From positions 1 through 64,000 of the forward strand of contig CAYWQX010000004.1 in assembly GCA_964460985.1 (NCBI GenBank): a stretch of 64,000 nucleotides of DNA, in the 5' to 3' direction. Made by a program: the position numbers and the translations under genes. This stretch comes from CAZABG01 sp964460985. Lineage in GTDB: Bacteria; Chlamydiota; Chlamydiia; Chlamydiales; Parachlamydiaceae. How positions within the stretch are numbered: position 1 is the stretch's first letter; every line of letters starts with the position of its first letter. The notes beneath the pieces are model-generated. The model did no database searches, was not told where the DNA came from, and worked only from the letters and a program-made list of their open reading frames with translations. This document shows positions 53,640-63,262 of this stretch, in pieces.

Positions 53640-53790
53640 GACCCGCTCTTGGGTGTAAGCTCAGGCAAACAACTAGTGTTTGTCTAGGTGGGACCTTTAG
53701 TCCTTATCCCACGGGATAAAGCTTTCAAAATCCCCTAAAAATTGATTTGAAGTTGATAGCACTATAACTTAGGGTGCCTCAAGAGCGAGA
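53640..53790. ncRNA. Probable structured RNA gene, family unknown
   Basis: The gap between two convergent genes folds as one closed unit: CGCTCTTG (53644-53651) pairs perfectly with CAAGAGCG (53780-53787). Inside are stems AGGCAAACA/TGTTTGTCT (53663-53671, 53677-53685), GTGGGA/TCCCAC (around 53688 and 53707), CTTTCAAA/TTTGAAG and AAGTT-ATA/TAT-AACTT. Strand is unsure: after the closing stem the minus-strand reading has TCTTTATTTT, terminator-like, and a TTGATT with an AT-rich -10 region lies upstream on that strand. About 150 nt, a size possible for 6S RNA, but I could not match it. Confidence 0.55.
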
Positions 53791-53813
53791 TACTTTTATA
53801 TTAACAGATTAAA

Positions 53814-55217
53814 TCAATATAAGGAAGGCTTTGAGGGGGCTTTTCCGTTATATTGAAATGCTTCGAACAAATGAATTTTTTTCTTGTCAAAGAGCGTATA
53901 GCTGCCCTTATAGAGTACGGCATTAAAATAGGCGCTTAGCTTTTTTGACAGTTCATTAATATTCGCCTGTCCGTCGTCAATCAAAGCAAACATCCCATCT
54001 TTTCCCTTGACGGTGTCCGCCATAGAGGGCCAGTAGTCAAATTGGTTTTGCCGTACATGGTTTAAATTAAAAAAATAGGCTTGTTTCTGTTCGGGAGAAT
54101 AAAATGATAAAAGGGATGTCGTTTGGTAGGAGTCGGCAAAAAGGAAATGAAATTGAGGATCATACCCTGCCGAGGTAAGGGAGGAGGCTATTTTATCCCA
54201 TCCTAAATTGTGTTTGTAAGGACTCATCTTATAGGGAAGAAAAAATGAGGCTGCCATTAGTACGATCGATACAACGAGGCCTGAATAAAGAACCACTCTT
54301 CCTGAACTAAAAAACCGAAAGAGTCCCCAAGAAACCAGAAGGGCTGCTGTAGGATAGGCAAAGTCGACCCAGTTCCCTTGAATTTTTGTAAAAAAAGAGA
54401 GGATCCACGCCGCAAAAACGGTGGGTAGAGAAACGACTGCTAAAAATAAAAGAGGCTTAGTCCATTTTTCTTTTCTGGCAGCTACGTAGGTTGCGATTAA
54501 AGCAAAAAAGAAGACGGGCGAGAAAAGAGCTATTTGAGAGCCGATAAATTCTAATGGATTGCCATGACTTTTGGCCGCGCTAGGGCCCCCGGGAAGAGCT
54601 GCCCCTACGTGTCTAAAGGTTGCAAAATTATTTTGCAGATTCCAGAGGAGGGAAGGGACTAACCCTAAAAGAGAGACGATCATCGCTTTTAAAAGATCTT
54701 TGTTCCACGGAACTACCGCAAGGGCAAACACCCAAAAGAAGTAGATGGGGAATTTAAAAAGAGCGCCGATTGCCACGATAAGTCCAAGCTTGTAAGAGGC
54801 CCCCTTCTCGATAAGCTCAAGCGAGGCCCACACCCAAAATAGAATCATCCCCACGTCGGTAATAGAGAGGATGGAGCCCATAAAACCAAGGGGGATAAAA
54901 CACCAAATGAGGGCGCCTGAGAAGGCCTCTTTTTCGGTAAGGCCTGCTTTTAAACCTAAGCGGTATAGAAGAAAGGGAAGTATAAACCCGATGACAAGCG
55001 ATCCAAACCTTACCCCTAATTCGGTGTTGCCAAAAAGGGCGGTTCCAATCCAAATCTGGTAGGCAATCCCGGGAGGTTTTGAATAGTACCCGAGATCCGG
55101 GTGCTGGCTCCATGTCCAATATTGAGCTTCATCAGGGCTTAAATGAATGAGACCCACCATTATCAATGCAAGGCAAATAAGGGTCTTAGCTAAGACCACC
55201 CAAAAGAGTCTAATCAC
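53814..55217 (-). CDS. GT39-family (ArnT/PMT-like) membrane glycosyltransferase
   Basis: A 467-residue integral membrane protein with about ten segments. LSPDEAQYWTWSQHPDLGYYSKPP near residues 27-50 has the catalytic aspartate of the first periplasmic loop and is typical for GT39/ArnT-like polyprenyl-phosphate sugar transferases. It likely moves a sugar from a lipid carrier to lipid A, protein or glycan on the outer face of the inner membrane. It starts eight bases inside sdhB, so it is probably read with the sdh genes. Confidence 0.85.
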   Translation of the reverse strand: MIRLFWVVLAKTLICLALIMVGLIHLSPDEAQYWTWSQHPDLGYYSKPPGIAYQIWIGTALFGNTELGVRFGSLVIGFILPFLLYRLGLKAGLTEKEAFSGALIWCFIPLGFMGSILSITDVGMILFWVWASLELIEKGASYKLGLIVAIGALFKFPIYFFWVFALAVVPWNKDLLKAMIVSLLGLVPSLLWNLQNNFATFRHVGAALPGGPSAAKSHGNPLEFIGSQIALFSPVFFFALIATYVAARKEKWTKPLLFLAVVSLPTVFAAWILSFFTKIQGNWVDFAYPTAALLVSWGLFRFFSSGRVVLYSGLVVSIVLMAASFFLPYKMSPYKHNLGWDKIASSLTSAGYDPQFHFLFADSYQTTSLLSFYSPEQKQAYFFNLNHVRQNQFDYWPSMADTVKGKDGMFALIDDGQANINELSKKLSAYFNAVLYKGSYTLFDKKKIHLFEAFQYNGKAPSKPSLY

Positions 55218-55977
55218 GATCCGGTAAACTAAATATGTCTTTTATGGCTTGTAAAGTAGCATCCCTTCCGATGGCTGCTATAGAATCGGTTAAAGGAATC
55301 TTTTTCGGACATACCTTAACACAGTTTTGGGCATTGCCGCAACTATTCACGCCGCCCTCTTGCATCATAAAATGGATTCTCTCTTCTTTCGCCTCTTTTC
55401 CGGTGGGATTTGCGTTAAACAACCTCACCTGCGCGATCACTTGAGGACCCACAAATTTGCTTTTTTCATTCATTTGTGGGCAAGCTTCGACACAGCAGCC
55501 GCAAGTCATGCACTGCGAGATGGCATACATCATCTCTTGGGTCTTGGGAGGAATTAAAGGGCCGGCTCCTTGGCTGTGCGATCCATCGGCATCGATCCAT
55601 GCATGCGCTCTCTTCAAATTCTCGAACATGGAGCTTCTGTCGATGATAAGATCGCGAACGAGAGGAAATTTGGTAAAAGGGGCAAGGGTAATGGTATCCG
55701 ATTGGGTCTCTTCCAAAATATTATTCACTAAAGCGGTACAAGATTGCCTCGGTTTTCCATTAATTAACATCGAGCAAGAGCCGCACACTTCTTCAAGACA
55801 GCCCGCCTCATAAGATACGGGGGTTATTTTCTTCCCTTCACGATTGACGGGATTTCTACGAATTTCCATGAGGGCAGAAATAATATTCATAGAAGGCTTT
55901 CTTTCAATTTCAAACTCCTCCCAATATTGATTTCCGGGAGATCCACGCCAAACTTTTAAAATGAAGGTTTTTTTCAT
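55210..55977 (-). CDS. sdhB: Succinate dehydrogenase iron-sulfur subunit
   Basis: A 255-residue protein with all three clusters: [2Fe-2S] in CLEEVCGSCSMLING...C, [4Fe-4S] in CMTCGCCVEACP and [3Fe-4S] in CGNAQNCVKVCP. It carries electrons from SdhA flavin to the membrane quinone in complex II. It follows sdhA by two bases. Confidence 0.97.
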   Translation of the reverse strand: MKKTFILKVWRGSPGNQYWEEFEIERKPSMNIISALMEIRRNPVNREGKKITPVSYEAGCLEEVCGSCSMLINGKPRQSCTALVNNILEETQSDTITLAPFTKFPLVRDLIIDRSSMFENLKRAHAWIDADGSHSQGAGPLIPPKTQEMMYAISQCMTCGCCVEACPQMNEKSKFVGPQVIAQVRLFNANPTGKEAKEERIHFMMQEGGVNSCGNAQNCVKVCPKKIPLTDSIAAIGRDATLQAIKDIFSLPDRD

Positions 55978-55979
55978 GG

Positions 55980-57857
55980 TTAAAACGGGAGTTTAATGTT
56001 TGAAGGAATATTTTCTAAATGAGGCTCAACTTTTTTCGCCTGACTATAATCTCTTAAAATAGGCTTTAAGTGGCGAGTGTCCACCTCTTTATATGATATT
56101 GCGGGATCTCCGCTCGGATGATAGATTGCAATCGTATGTTTTAACCATTTCTGATCATCTCGGTGAGGAAATTCAGCTTTATAATGCGCTCCTCTAGACT
56201 CGTCACGTAAAAGGGCTCCCTTCGTAATCACTTTTGCAAGATCAAGCATCGGCTGAAACTGGTTGGCAAATATGTACGTTTGATTCGCAAACTGCGATGA
56301 ATCTTCAATCGTTATATGCTTAAATCTCTCTTCAATTTCATTGATTTTATCGAGCGTTTTCACGAGATCGATATTGTTTCGTTTGACAGTCACATTATTC
56401 ACAAGCCATTGAGAGAGCTCATCATGTAATTTAAAGACATTTTCAGGCCCTTTCCTTGAGAAAAGCTCCTTTTTTATAGCTTCTTCCGCTTGAAGGGCCT
56501 CTTCGCTAAATTTTTTAGGATCTTCTTCCAATTTTGTATTTTGTAAATATCGAGGGACTTCCCTTCCGACAACTAAGCCGCTGTAGATACAGGATAAAAG
56601 GGAATTGGCCCCTAAGCGATTCGCCCCATGGTATTGAAAATCGGACTCTCCGACATTAAAACACCCTGGGATATTCGTCATTTGACGATACCGCTCTTTT
56701 CGGTCCGGATCGTCCGCTGCCGGCCAATCGACCCAAGCGCCGCCCATCGAATAGTGGACAGCAGGAAAAATTTTCATCGGAACTTTTTTTGGATCGTCAC
56801 CCGTGAACTTTTGATACATCTCTAAAATAGAAGCGAGTTTCTTCTTTTTTTCTTCCGAAAGATGGCTTACATCGAGATAAACCTGCATCTCTTGATTAAT
56901 CCCAAGCCCCATTTCACAGACTTTTAAAACTTCTCTTGCTGCAATGTCCCTCGGAACCAAGTTTCCGAAAGCGGGATAAAGCTCTTCTAAAAAATACCAA
57001 GGCTCACCGGTCTTTCCGCAAGGCACCATGTTTCCATCAGGCGCCATGATCGATTTGGAAGAGTCTCCATAGACCCACATGCGGCCGCCCTCGCCCCTCG
57101 CCGATTCGGACATCAATCTTAGTTTATCTTCGCCGGGGATCGCGGTAGGATGAATTTGAATGAACTCTCCGTTCGCGTATTTCATCCCTTGCCTGAATAA
57201 TCTTCCGTTGGCAGCGCCGGTGCAAAAAGTTGAGTTGGTTGATTTTTTGAATAGAAGGCCAAGTCCTCCTGTAGCAATGACTACAGCATCCGCTTCAATC
57301 GCTTCTAGCTTAAGATTGAAAAGATCTTGCATGACAATTCCTCTTGTCCTGCCCGATCCATCCAAAATAAGCCTTAAAAACTCATGATGTTCAAATTTTT
57401 CTACTAGCCCTTGCGCTTCGTAGCGCCTCACTTGCTCATCTAAAGAATATAAAAGCTGCTGTCCCGTTGAAGCGCCGCAAAATGCGGTACGATTATAAAG
57501 AGTTCCTCCGAATCGTCTAAAATCAAGCTGTCCCTCTTTTGTCCGGTTGAACGGGCATCCAAAACGATCCATCATATGGATAATTTGCGGAGCTGAGAGG
57601 CACATTTCAACAATCGGCGGTTGATCGGCTAAAAAATCTCCCCCTTTGATGGTATCGTACGCATGAATAAGGGGGTGGTCATCTTCGCCTTTATTGTTGA
57701 TCGCCGCGTTGATCCCGCCTTGAGCACAGACTGAATGGGAGCGTTTGACTTTTGTAACCGATATCAGCTTAACATGAACGCCTTGCTCAGCTAATTTCAT
57801 GGTAGCTGAAAGTCCCGCTAAACCTCCTCCTACAACTACCGCCTTCATATTTGCCAT
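55980..57857 (-). CDS. sdhA: Succinate dehydrogenase flavoprotein subunit
   Basis: A 625-residue flavoprotein. VVGGGLAGLSATMKLAEQG binds FAD, HSVCAQGGINAA holds the histidine that bonds FAD covalently, and RxGANSLL (HGANRLGANSLL) and the active-site region GGRMWVYG are visible. I start at ATG 57857 (MANMKAVVVGGG) with AAGGAA upstream; the longer frame to 58007 overlaps sdhC and has no family match. Large subunit length matches the Gram-positive/chlamydial quinone-reducing type. Confidence 0.96.
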   Translation of the reverse strand: MANMKAVVVGGGLAGLSATMKLAEQGVHVKLISVTKVKRSHSVCAQGGINAAINNKGEDDHPLIHAYDTIKGGDFLADQPPIVEMCLSAPQIIHMMDRFGCPFNRTKEGQLDFRRFGGTLYNRTAFCGASTGQQLLYSLDEQVRRYEAQGLVEKFEHHEFLRLILDGSGRTRGIVMQDLFNLKLEAIEADAVVIATGGLGLLFKKSTNSTFCTGAANGRLFRQGMKYANGEFIQIHPTAIPGEDKLRLMSESARGEGGRMWVYGDSSKSIMAPDGNMVPCGKTGEPWYFLEELYPAFGNLVPRDIAAREVLKVCEMGLGINQEMQVYLDVSHLSEEKKKKLASILEMYQKFTGDDPKKVPMKIFPAVHYSMGGAWVDWPAADDPDRKERYRQMTNIPGCFNVGESDFQYHGANRLGANSLLSCIYSGLVVGREVPRYLQNTKLEEDPKKFSEEALQAEEAIKKELFSRKGPENVFKLHDELSQWLVNNVTVKRNNIDLVKTLDKINEIEERFKHITIEDSSQFANQTYIFANQFQPMLDLAKVITKGALLRDESRGAHYKAEFPHRDDQKWLKHTIAIYHPSGDPAISYKEVDTRHLKPILRDYSQAKKVEPHLENIPSNIKLPF

Positions 57858-57859
57858 TG

Positions 57860-58786
57860 TCAGTTCCTTAAATTGATCCAGTATGTTCCATAAATTGCAG
57901 CGAGGCCAAGAAAGGCGATAATCACCATGAGTCCATAAGCTATTTTCCGGGATAAATTCTGCGCCCTTGCCGATAAGGTGACACCCCATTTGATCATAGC
58001 GGTCCAAAGACCATTATAGGCATGAAAACAGGCGGTCAAAACAAAAACGGTATATAGCATCATCATGAGAGGGCTTTTGAATGTGTCTCTTACCATTAAT
58101 AGAGAGCTTGTACCAAAGTTATCGGCCACAGCTATGACCTGATTTTGACCAAGAGGCTTTTCTTGAAGGGCTGCGGCAAACTCTTTTCGCTGCCTTACAG
58201 CCTGATTTAAAACAGGATCATCAGTCTCTTTTAAAAGAGATGCCTCTTCAACTACTTTTTGGATCTCTTCGGGGTTATAAATCTTATAATCTATTCTTTT
58301 TTCAAGCGTATAAAGACCCGGATCGTTATCTAACCTCACCATATAGAAGGTCGACTTTCCCTCTTTTGCGATCGCTGGGTATTCGTAAAAACGCATATGA
58401 ATGACATGCGCAAAAATACCTATGATCAGAATCCAAGCTGTGATCCTTTGCCATGTGTAGGCATGATTTCTTGGATACTCGGGAAGATAGCAAGTTTTCC
58501 CGGTGTAGCCAAAAGAATTAAATTTCGCTTTAAAGAGATATTCAAACCCGATCCACAAATGGACTAAAATCGGAAGAGCCACAATTGTAATTTCTATTAC
58601 ATTTAAATAAGGGAGGCTATGGATCCAATTTACATCATGAATATACCCTTTGCCATCCTCTCCAAATAGAAGAGCCGCTTGAGAGTTGGTTAAGAGATGA
58701 AAAATTAGATAAAAACTTATCCATAGGCCTGCAAAAGACATAAGTCTTCTACGTGCAAAATCATAAGGGAGAGAATCGCTTTCCAT
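57860..58786 (-). CDS. sdhC: Succinate dehydrogenase cytochrome b558 subunit
   Basis: A 308-residue membrane anchor with five segments and histidines placed for two hemes (HLLTN near 25, HLWIGFEYLF near 76, HVIHMRFYEYP near 124, CFHAYNG near 255). A long soluble insertion at about 150-235 between segments 3 and 4 enlarges it beyond the usual 200-residue subunit. The group sdhC-sdhA-sdhB is in the same order as in B. subtilis and Chlamydia. Confidence 0.9.
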   Translation of the reverse strand: MESDSLPYDFARRRLMSFAGLWISFYLIFHLLTNSQAALLFGEDGKGYIHDVNWIHSLPYLNVIEITIVALPILVHLWIGFEYLFKAKFNSFGYTGKTCYLPEYPRNHAYTWQRITAWILIIGIFAHVIHMRFYEYPAIAKEGKSTFYMVRLDNDPGLYTLEKRIDYKIYNPEEIQKVVEEASLLKETDDPVLNQAVRQRKEFAAALQEKPLGQNQVIAVADNFGTSSLLMVRDTFKSPLMMMLYTVFVLTACFHAYNGLWTAMIKWGVTLSARAQNLSRKIAYGLMVIIAFLGLAAIYGTYWINLRN

Positions 58787-58817
58787 GGCGAGAGACTAAA
58801 ACTTTTTATTTTAATAA

Positions 58818-58845
58818 ACAATACCGAGATTGTTTGATTGAGCAA
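58818..58845 (-). promoter_or_regulatory. Possible promoter for the sdh operon
   Basis: On the minus strand TTGCTC (58845-58840) and TATTGT (58823-58818) are 16 bases apart and lie about 32 bases before the sdhC start. Low support from sequence alone. Confidence 0.35.
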
Positions 58846-58898
58846 ATACACTTAAGACTAGAGCTGATAGCGCCTAATCCTTTAAAGCTTAGAATTTT

Positions 58899-59585
58899 CT
58901 AGTTTGCTAGATACTTATCAATTCCTTGAGCGATGCCCCAGGCGACTTTTTTTAAATAATTAGGGTCCTTGATCTTTTGAAGCTCCTCTTCATTGGAAAG
59001 AAATCCCCCTTCAATCAGGATCGCGGGCATTTCAGTTTCACGGATAACCGCATAGTCTCCATGTTTCACATTGCGGGATTTAGCTCCGGTTGCGGCAATC
59101 ACCTCGGCTAAAACCGACTGCGCCAGTTTTTTTGAAGACTGGGTACGGCTCGGATTATCTTCCTGCCGGTAATAGAAAACTTCTACCCCATTCGCTTCAG
59201 GCGCTGGAGCGGCATTATAGTGCACCGACACAAAAAGGGCTGGCTTCATGTTATTAGCTCCTTCAAACCGCCCTTTCAACGAGATGAAAGTGTCATCCGT
59301 TCTTGTGAGAACCGGCTGATATCCCATCTGTTTAAGATAAGAAGAAAGAAATTTCGCCGTGATGAGATTGAAAGATTTTTCCGAGTAAACCGGTTTAGAT
59401 AAAGATTTTGTCCCTTCATCCTCGCCTCCATGCCCGGGGTCGATCAGAATCACTGTTTTTTGGACCGGTTGATATCTGACAGGGGGAGCTTCTCTTACCG
59501 GTTCAGAATAATAAACAGGGGGCTCCTTATATTTAGGTTGGCAGCCTGCCAGAATTATTAGGAGCGCAAATACGATAAATCTCAT
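58899..59585 (-). CDS. amiA: N-acetylmuramoyl-L-alanine amidase, lipoprotein
   Basis: A 228-residue Amidase_3 zinc enzyme. An N-terminal lipobox (LIILAGCQ, cysteine near residue 15) marks it as a lipoprotein. Zinc and catalytic residues lie in IDPGHGGEDEGT, KSFNLITAK, VSVHYNAAP and ILIEGGFLSN. It cuts the peptide stem from peptidoglycan; in Chlamydia AmiA works on septal glycan and has been linked to lipid II processing. It overlaps murE by four bases. Confidence 0.93.
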   Translation of the reverse strand: MRFIVFALLIILAGCQPKYKEPPVYYSEPVREAPPVRYQPVQKTVILIDPGHGGEDEGTKSLSKPVYSEKSFNLITAKFLSSYLKQMGYQPVLTRTDDTFISLKGRFEGANNMKPALFVSVHYNAAPAPEANGVEVFYYRQEDNPSRTQSSKKLAQSVLAEVIAATGAKSRNVKHGDYAVIRETEMPAILIEGGFLSNEEELQKIKDPNYLKKVAWGIAQGIDKYLAN

Positions 59586-61042
59586 GCGTGCGCCATCTGC
59601 TCTTGAATAATTTCTAGAGCCACTTTTCGATCATCGAATTCGCACGTTTTATGTTGGAAAATCTGATACGTTTCATGCCCTTTTCCGGCGATCAGGATAA
59701 TATCTTGGGGCTCTGCCAGCTCAATTGCTTTTTGAATGGCACGCCGTCTATCCAATTCCACAATGTAATTATTCTTTCTAAATCCTTTGAGAATCTCTTT
59801 AGCGATCTCTTCCGGATCTTCCGACCTAGGATTATCATTGGTTACAATCGAGATGTCGGAATACTCTTCTGCGGCCTTAGCCATTTTGGGTCTTTTGGCA
59901 CGGTCACGATCACCGCCGCATCCAAAAACTGTGATGATTTTGCCGGTTTTAAACTCCGTCAAACACTCAAGAACATTGATGAGAGCATCGTCGCTGTGAG
60001 CAAAATCGACAAATATTTTAAGATTTAAGGGATTAGGAACAGGCTCCACCCGTCCCACAACAGGAGGAAACGTGTCCAGTAAAGGGATTAAAGCATCCAT
60101 TGTACAGCCGGAAGCAAGACCCACTGCTAAAGCGGCCATCGCGTTATAGACGTTATATCTGCCGACCAAAGGACTACGGGCTGAATACATTTTTCCTTCA
60201 AAACTAATATCAAAAGAGGTGCCGGCCGGAGTGAGTTTGATATTAGATGCTTTTAAATCGCACTCGCTTTCAATACCGTAGCGAATCAGTTTAGCTTTGC
60301 AATCCTCGATCATTTTTTTTGACCAGGGGCTATCTGAGTTAATGCAAGCGGTCTTGGTTTTATTCAAACCTTTAAATAATCTCGATTTTGCATCCGCATA
60401 GTCTTCCATCGTGGAGTGGTAGTCTAGATGATCGAGTGTCAGATTCGTAAAGACAGCGATATCGAATTCAATGCCTTGCACTCGATTCTGATGAAGAGCG
60501 TGCGAAGTTACTTCCATGACACAGCTTTTGCAACCATGGGTCACCATATCGCGTAGCATTTTGTGATTTGAAATGACATCAGGAGTGGTTCTGCTAGCGG
60601 AATACCGGTTTTGTCCAATGATATATTCTATCGTTCCGATTAATCCGCTGAGCTTAGAAGTGCGATCTAGAATATGCTTAACTAAAAATGAAGTCGTCGT
60701 TTTACCGTTTGTTCCTGTAATTCCTACCATGAGCAGCTCTTTCGATGGGAACTGATAAAAAGTGGTGGCAAGCTGAGCTTCTTTGCCGGCGATATCGGGA
60801 TCGATTAACTGTGTTATCTGCTTGAAGCTCGGATCATAAAGATCTGTTAAGATAGCATGGGCGCCCGCTTGAACCGCTTCCGGAATATATTTTGTGCCGT
60901 CATCCAGATGCCCTTTTTTGGCGACAAATAGATGGCCCGGAGCCACCAGTTTAGAGTTAACAGAAAGTCCCGTTATCTCCACCTCTTTCGAGCCTTTAAC
61001 TTCTTTAATCGGGATATCTTTTATTAACTTTTTTAATTTCAT
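59582..61042 (-). CDS. murE: UDP-MurNAc-tripeptide synthetase, diaminopimelate type
   Basis: A 486-residue Mur ligase. ATP site VGITGTNGKTTTS, the central NLTLDHLDYHSTMEDYADAK, and DNPRSEDP, whose arginine marks meso-diaminopimelate as substrate. It builds the peptide stem of lipid II. I take the ATG at 61042, four bases after the pbp3 stop; the frame from 61096 overlaps pbp3 and adds a non-homologous leader. Confidence 0.95.
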   Translation of the reverse strand: MKLKKLIKDIPIKEVKGSKEVEITGLSVNSKLVAPGHLFVAKKGHLDDGTKYIPEAVQAGAHAILTDLYDPSFKQITQLIDPDIAGKEAQLATTFYQFPSKELLMVGITGTNGKTTTSFLVKHILDRTSKLSGLIGTIEYIIGQNRYSASRTTPDVISNHKMLRDMVTHGCKSCVMEVTSHALHQNRVQGIEFDIAVFTNLTLDHLDYHSTMEDYADAKSRLFKGLNKTKTACINSDSPWSKKMIEDCKAKLIRYGIESECDLKASNIKLTPAGTSFDISFEGKMYSARSPLVGRYNVYNAMAALAVGLASGCTMDALIPLLDTFPPVVGRVEPVPNPLNLKIFVDFAHSDDALINVLECLTEFKTGKIITVFGCGGDRDRAKRPKMAKAAEEYSDISIVTNDNPRSEDPEEIAKEILKGFRKNNYIVELDRRRAIQKAIELAEPQDIILIAGKGHETYQIFQHKTCEFDDRKVALEIIQEQMAHA

Positions 61043-61046
61043 ATAG

Positions 61047-63005
61047 TTAGTGATTTTTATTCCATGACTCGTACATTTCTTGCAACTTTTTCGCATCCAG
61101 CATCATATCGGCTTTTTCTAGGTCATACCGAGGATCTTGCATCGGATAGCCATGAGGGTCATCTTTTTCGATTCCTAAATAATCGAGAGCCCGTCTTCCG
61201 ATTTCTCGAAAAACAGGCGCGCAGGCGTTTCCTCCATGGTGATTTTTGCCAATGCCCGGAAGGTAGCAGCACTCCGGTTCATCCATGGTGACGATTAAAG
61301 TAAAAGCGGGATTTTTAGCCGGAGTAGATCCGATAAAATTGGCGATATACTTTGTATCCGAGTAATGAGCTCCATCTAATTTATGCGAGGTAGATGTTTT
61401 TCCAAACTCAGAGTAGCCCCAAATATCCCCTCTTCTCGCGGTGCCTCCAGGCTTGGTGGTAAATTTCATAGCCTCTACCACTTTTTCGGCGATATCGGCG
61501 CTCAAAACTTTTTTAGGAGGTTTGTTAGCTTCGTATATCACCTCATTATTGCGCACGATCTTTTTCACCAAATGCGGTTCGGCAATGAATCCTCGAGAAG
61601 CTAAGACGCTGTGCATCCTTAAAATCTGCAGAGAGTTTAATTGCAAATTGTAACCCATCGCCAGAGAGGGCGGCGTTGCTAAGGACCACTCCTTTGTCCC
61701 ATTCGGATGAATTTTACCCGGCAACGGAAGCTTTCCGCGTGTTTCTCCCGGTAGTTCGATATTCGTTTTTTCACCAATTCCAAAAATGTCTTTTAAGCTA
61801 TTGCGATACCAATCACTGCCGAGTCGTTGAATGATCCTATCAACGAGCTGGGCCATATAGACGTTTGAGGATTTCTGAATAGCCATTTTCATATTAAGAA
61901 AGTGATGAAAATGGGTATCGGTAATCGGCTTGGATCTTCCTTTAAAGGACCCCTTTGAGGTATCGAATTTTTCATCGGGGGAGAAAAGAGGCTTTTCACC
62001 CTTCGCTTTTAACACTTCATTCGCATAAAGACCGATGGCTACATTAATTGGCTTGATGACAGAACCCGGTTCATTCGCATCAGTGATCGCCTTCACTCTC
62101 GTGGCGTCCCTCAACAGAGGGTCAGCAAAATAGTCGCTATAGTGGGAGGGATCGAAAAAGGGGTACTGTGCCATCGCCAAGATCTCTCCTGTCAAAGGAT
62201 CCATCATGACCGCCCATCCGGCCTTTGCCTTGCATTTTTTGACCCCTTTGGCAAGCTCCTCCTCCGCAATCGATTGAAGAGTCGGATCGATTGTCAAATA
62301 AATATCGGCCCCCGACTCCGGCACTTCTAAAATATCGCCCGTTTCAAGAGGATTACGAGGAGATCGCATAAGCCGTCTTTTGCCCGGCTTTCCCTCCAAC
62401 AAATCGTTATATGCTAATTCAAGCCCCCCTGTCGGAATCGCTTTTTCGGTTTTTTCATCTTTCATCGACTGGGTCGTCTGCAAAACCTGGCCCAAAAGCT
62501 TACCGAAAGGATAGGAGCGTTGATAATCCGAGGCAAAAAAGAGGGCATTGGTTGGTATTTTGTGTTTTTTTGCGAAGGGAAGCCACCATGTTTGTATCTC
62601 TTCTTTATCGGCTTTTTCCAGCCACATTTTCAACCGGCGGCTTCTCGACTTCTTGATGAATTCTTTGGCAAACTTTGTTTTATCTTTAATGCCTAGCTGC
62701 GGGATCAAAAATTGAATGATCTCTTTTTTATTTTTATCAGGAATCGACTCAGGGTCGATGTATAGATGGAATTTTTCAATTTCGGTAACTAAAGGAAGAT
62801 AAGTCTCCGGGTGTCCTGGACGAGCTTTTCCGCGAGCGTAGAAGGTGCCCCTGTGGGAGGGCTCTTTTAAAATAAAAAAATGCTGCTTTCTTGCAAGATG
62901 AGACCACTTTTCATTTTCGGTAATTTGGATTTTAAAAAACGCTAAAATGAGCAGGCTAAAAAGAGCTATAAGCACGATCGAAACGATAAGAAGCCTCTTT
63001 TTCAC
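61047..63005 (-). CDS. pbp3: Division transpeptidase PBP3/FtsI
   Basis: A 652-residue class B penicillin-binding protein with one N-terminal membrane helix, the pedestal domain, and a transpeptidase domain: active-site serine in PGSVIKP, SSN second motif in QKSSNVYMAQL, and third motif FGKTSTS, i.e. KTS where KTG is usual. With FtsL it acts in the divisome. Start overlaps ftsL by four bases. Upstream order rsmH-ftsL-pbp3 is the classic dcw order. Confidence 0.94.
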   Translation of the reverse strand: MKKRLLIVSIVLIALFSLLILAFFKIQITENEKWSHLARKQHFFILKEPSHRGTFYARGKARPGHPETYLPLVTEIEKFHLYIDPESIPDKNKKEIIQFLIPQLGIKDKTKFAKEFIKKSRSRRLKMWLEKADKEEIQTWWLPFAKKHKIPTNALFFASDYQRSYPFGKLLGQVLQTTQSMKDEKTEKAIPTGGLELAYNDLLEGKPGKRRLMRSPRNPLETGDILEVPESGADIYLTIDPTLQSIAEEELAKGVKKCKAKAGWAVMMDPLTGEILAMAQYPFFDPSHYSDYFADPLLRDATRVKAITDANEPGSVIKPINVAIGLYANEVLKAKGEKPLFSPDEKFDTSKGSFKGRSKPITDTHFHHFLNMKMAIQKSSNVYMAQLVDRIIQRLGSDWYRNSLKDIFGIGEKTNIELPGETRGKLPLPGKIHPNGTKEWSLATPPSLAMGYNLQLNSLQILRMHSVLASRGFIAEPHLVKKIVRNNEVIYEANKPPKKVLSADIAEKVVEAMKFTTKPGGTARRGDIWGYSEFGKTSTSHKLDGAHYSDTKYIANFIGSTPAKNPAFTLIVTMDEPECCYLPGIGKNHHGGNACAPVFREIGRRALDYLGIEKDDPHGYPMQDPRYDLEKADMMLDAKKLQEMYESWNKNH

Positions 63006-63262
63006 TTCGTTTCGACCTCGCTTAATTGAGGGAATTTAAGGTGGCTGAATTCAGGCTTTTTTAAAAGCTCCATCATATAAAGCGGGCTTTCAAACTGATC
63101 GATCTCAAATTGCAATCTTTTATTTTCCTCTTCAATCTCTTTGAGCTCTTTTTCAAGCTGGGGTAAATCTAATCGAAGAGCAGTCAACGAGTTGATCTTT
63201 TCAATATACAAGATCAATAAGAGACCCGAAAAAACAATCGCGATTAAAAGCCGGATAGGCAT
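63002..63262 (-). CDS. ftsL: FtsL-like cell division protein
   Basis: An 86-residue protein: short cytoplasmic start, one membrane helix (LLIAIVFSGLLLILYI, residues 4-20) and a periplasmic coiled coil rich in Leu/Glu (LPQLEKELKEIEEENKRLQFEIDQ). Sequence identity to FtsL cannot be judged, but size, layout and place between rsmH and pbp3 fit well (CT271 in C. trachomatis is the counterpart). The start codon directly follows the rsmH stop. Confidence 0.85.
   Translation of the reverse strand: MPIRLLIAIVFSGLLLILYIEKINSLTALRLDLPQLEKELKEIEEENKRLQFEIDQFESPLYMMELLKKPEFSHLKFPQLSEVETK

Noticed and set aside
54700..54716. parS-like site (GTTCCACGGAAC) near the GT39 gene
   Set aside because: It lacks the central CG-T-GAAAC/GGAAC symmetry of the parS consensus and lies inside a coding region far from parB.
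57858..58007. N-terminal extension of sdhA
   Set aside because: The extra 50 codons overlap sdhC and precede the FAD-binding start; an internal ATG has a good ribosome binding site.
61043..61096. N-terminal extension of murE
   Set aside because: These codons lie within pbp3 and the family begins at the internal MKLKKL start.
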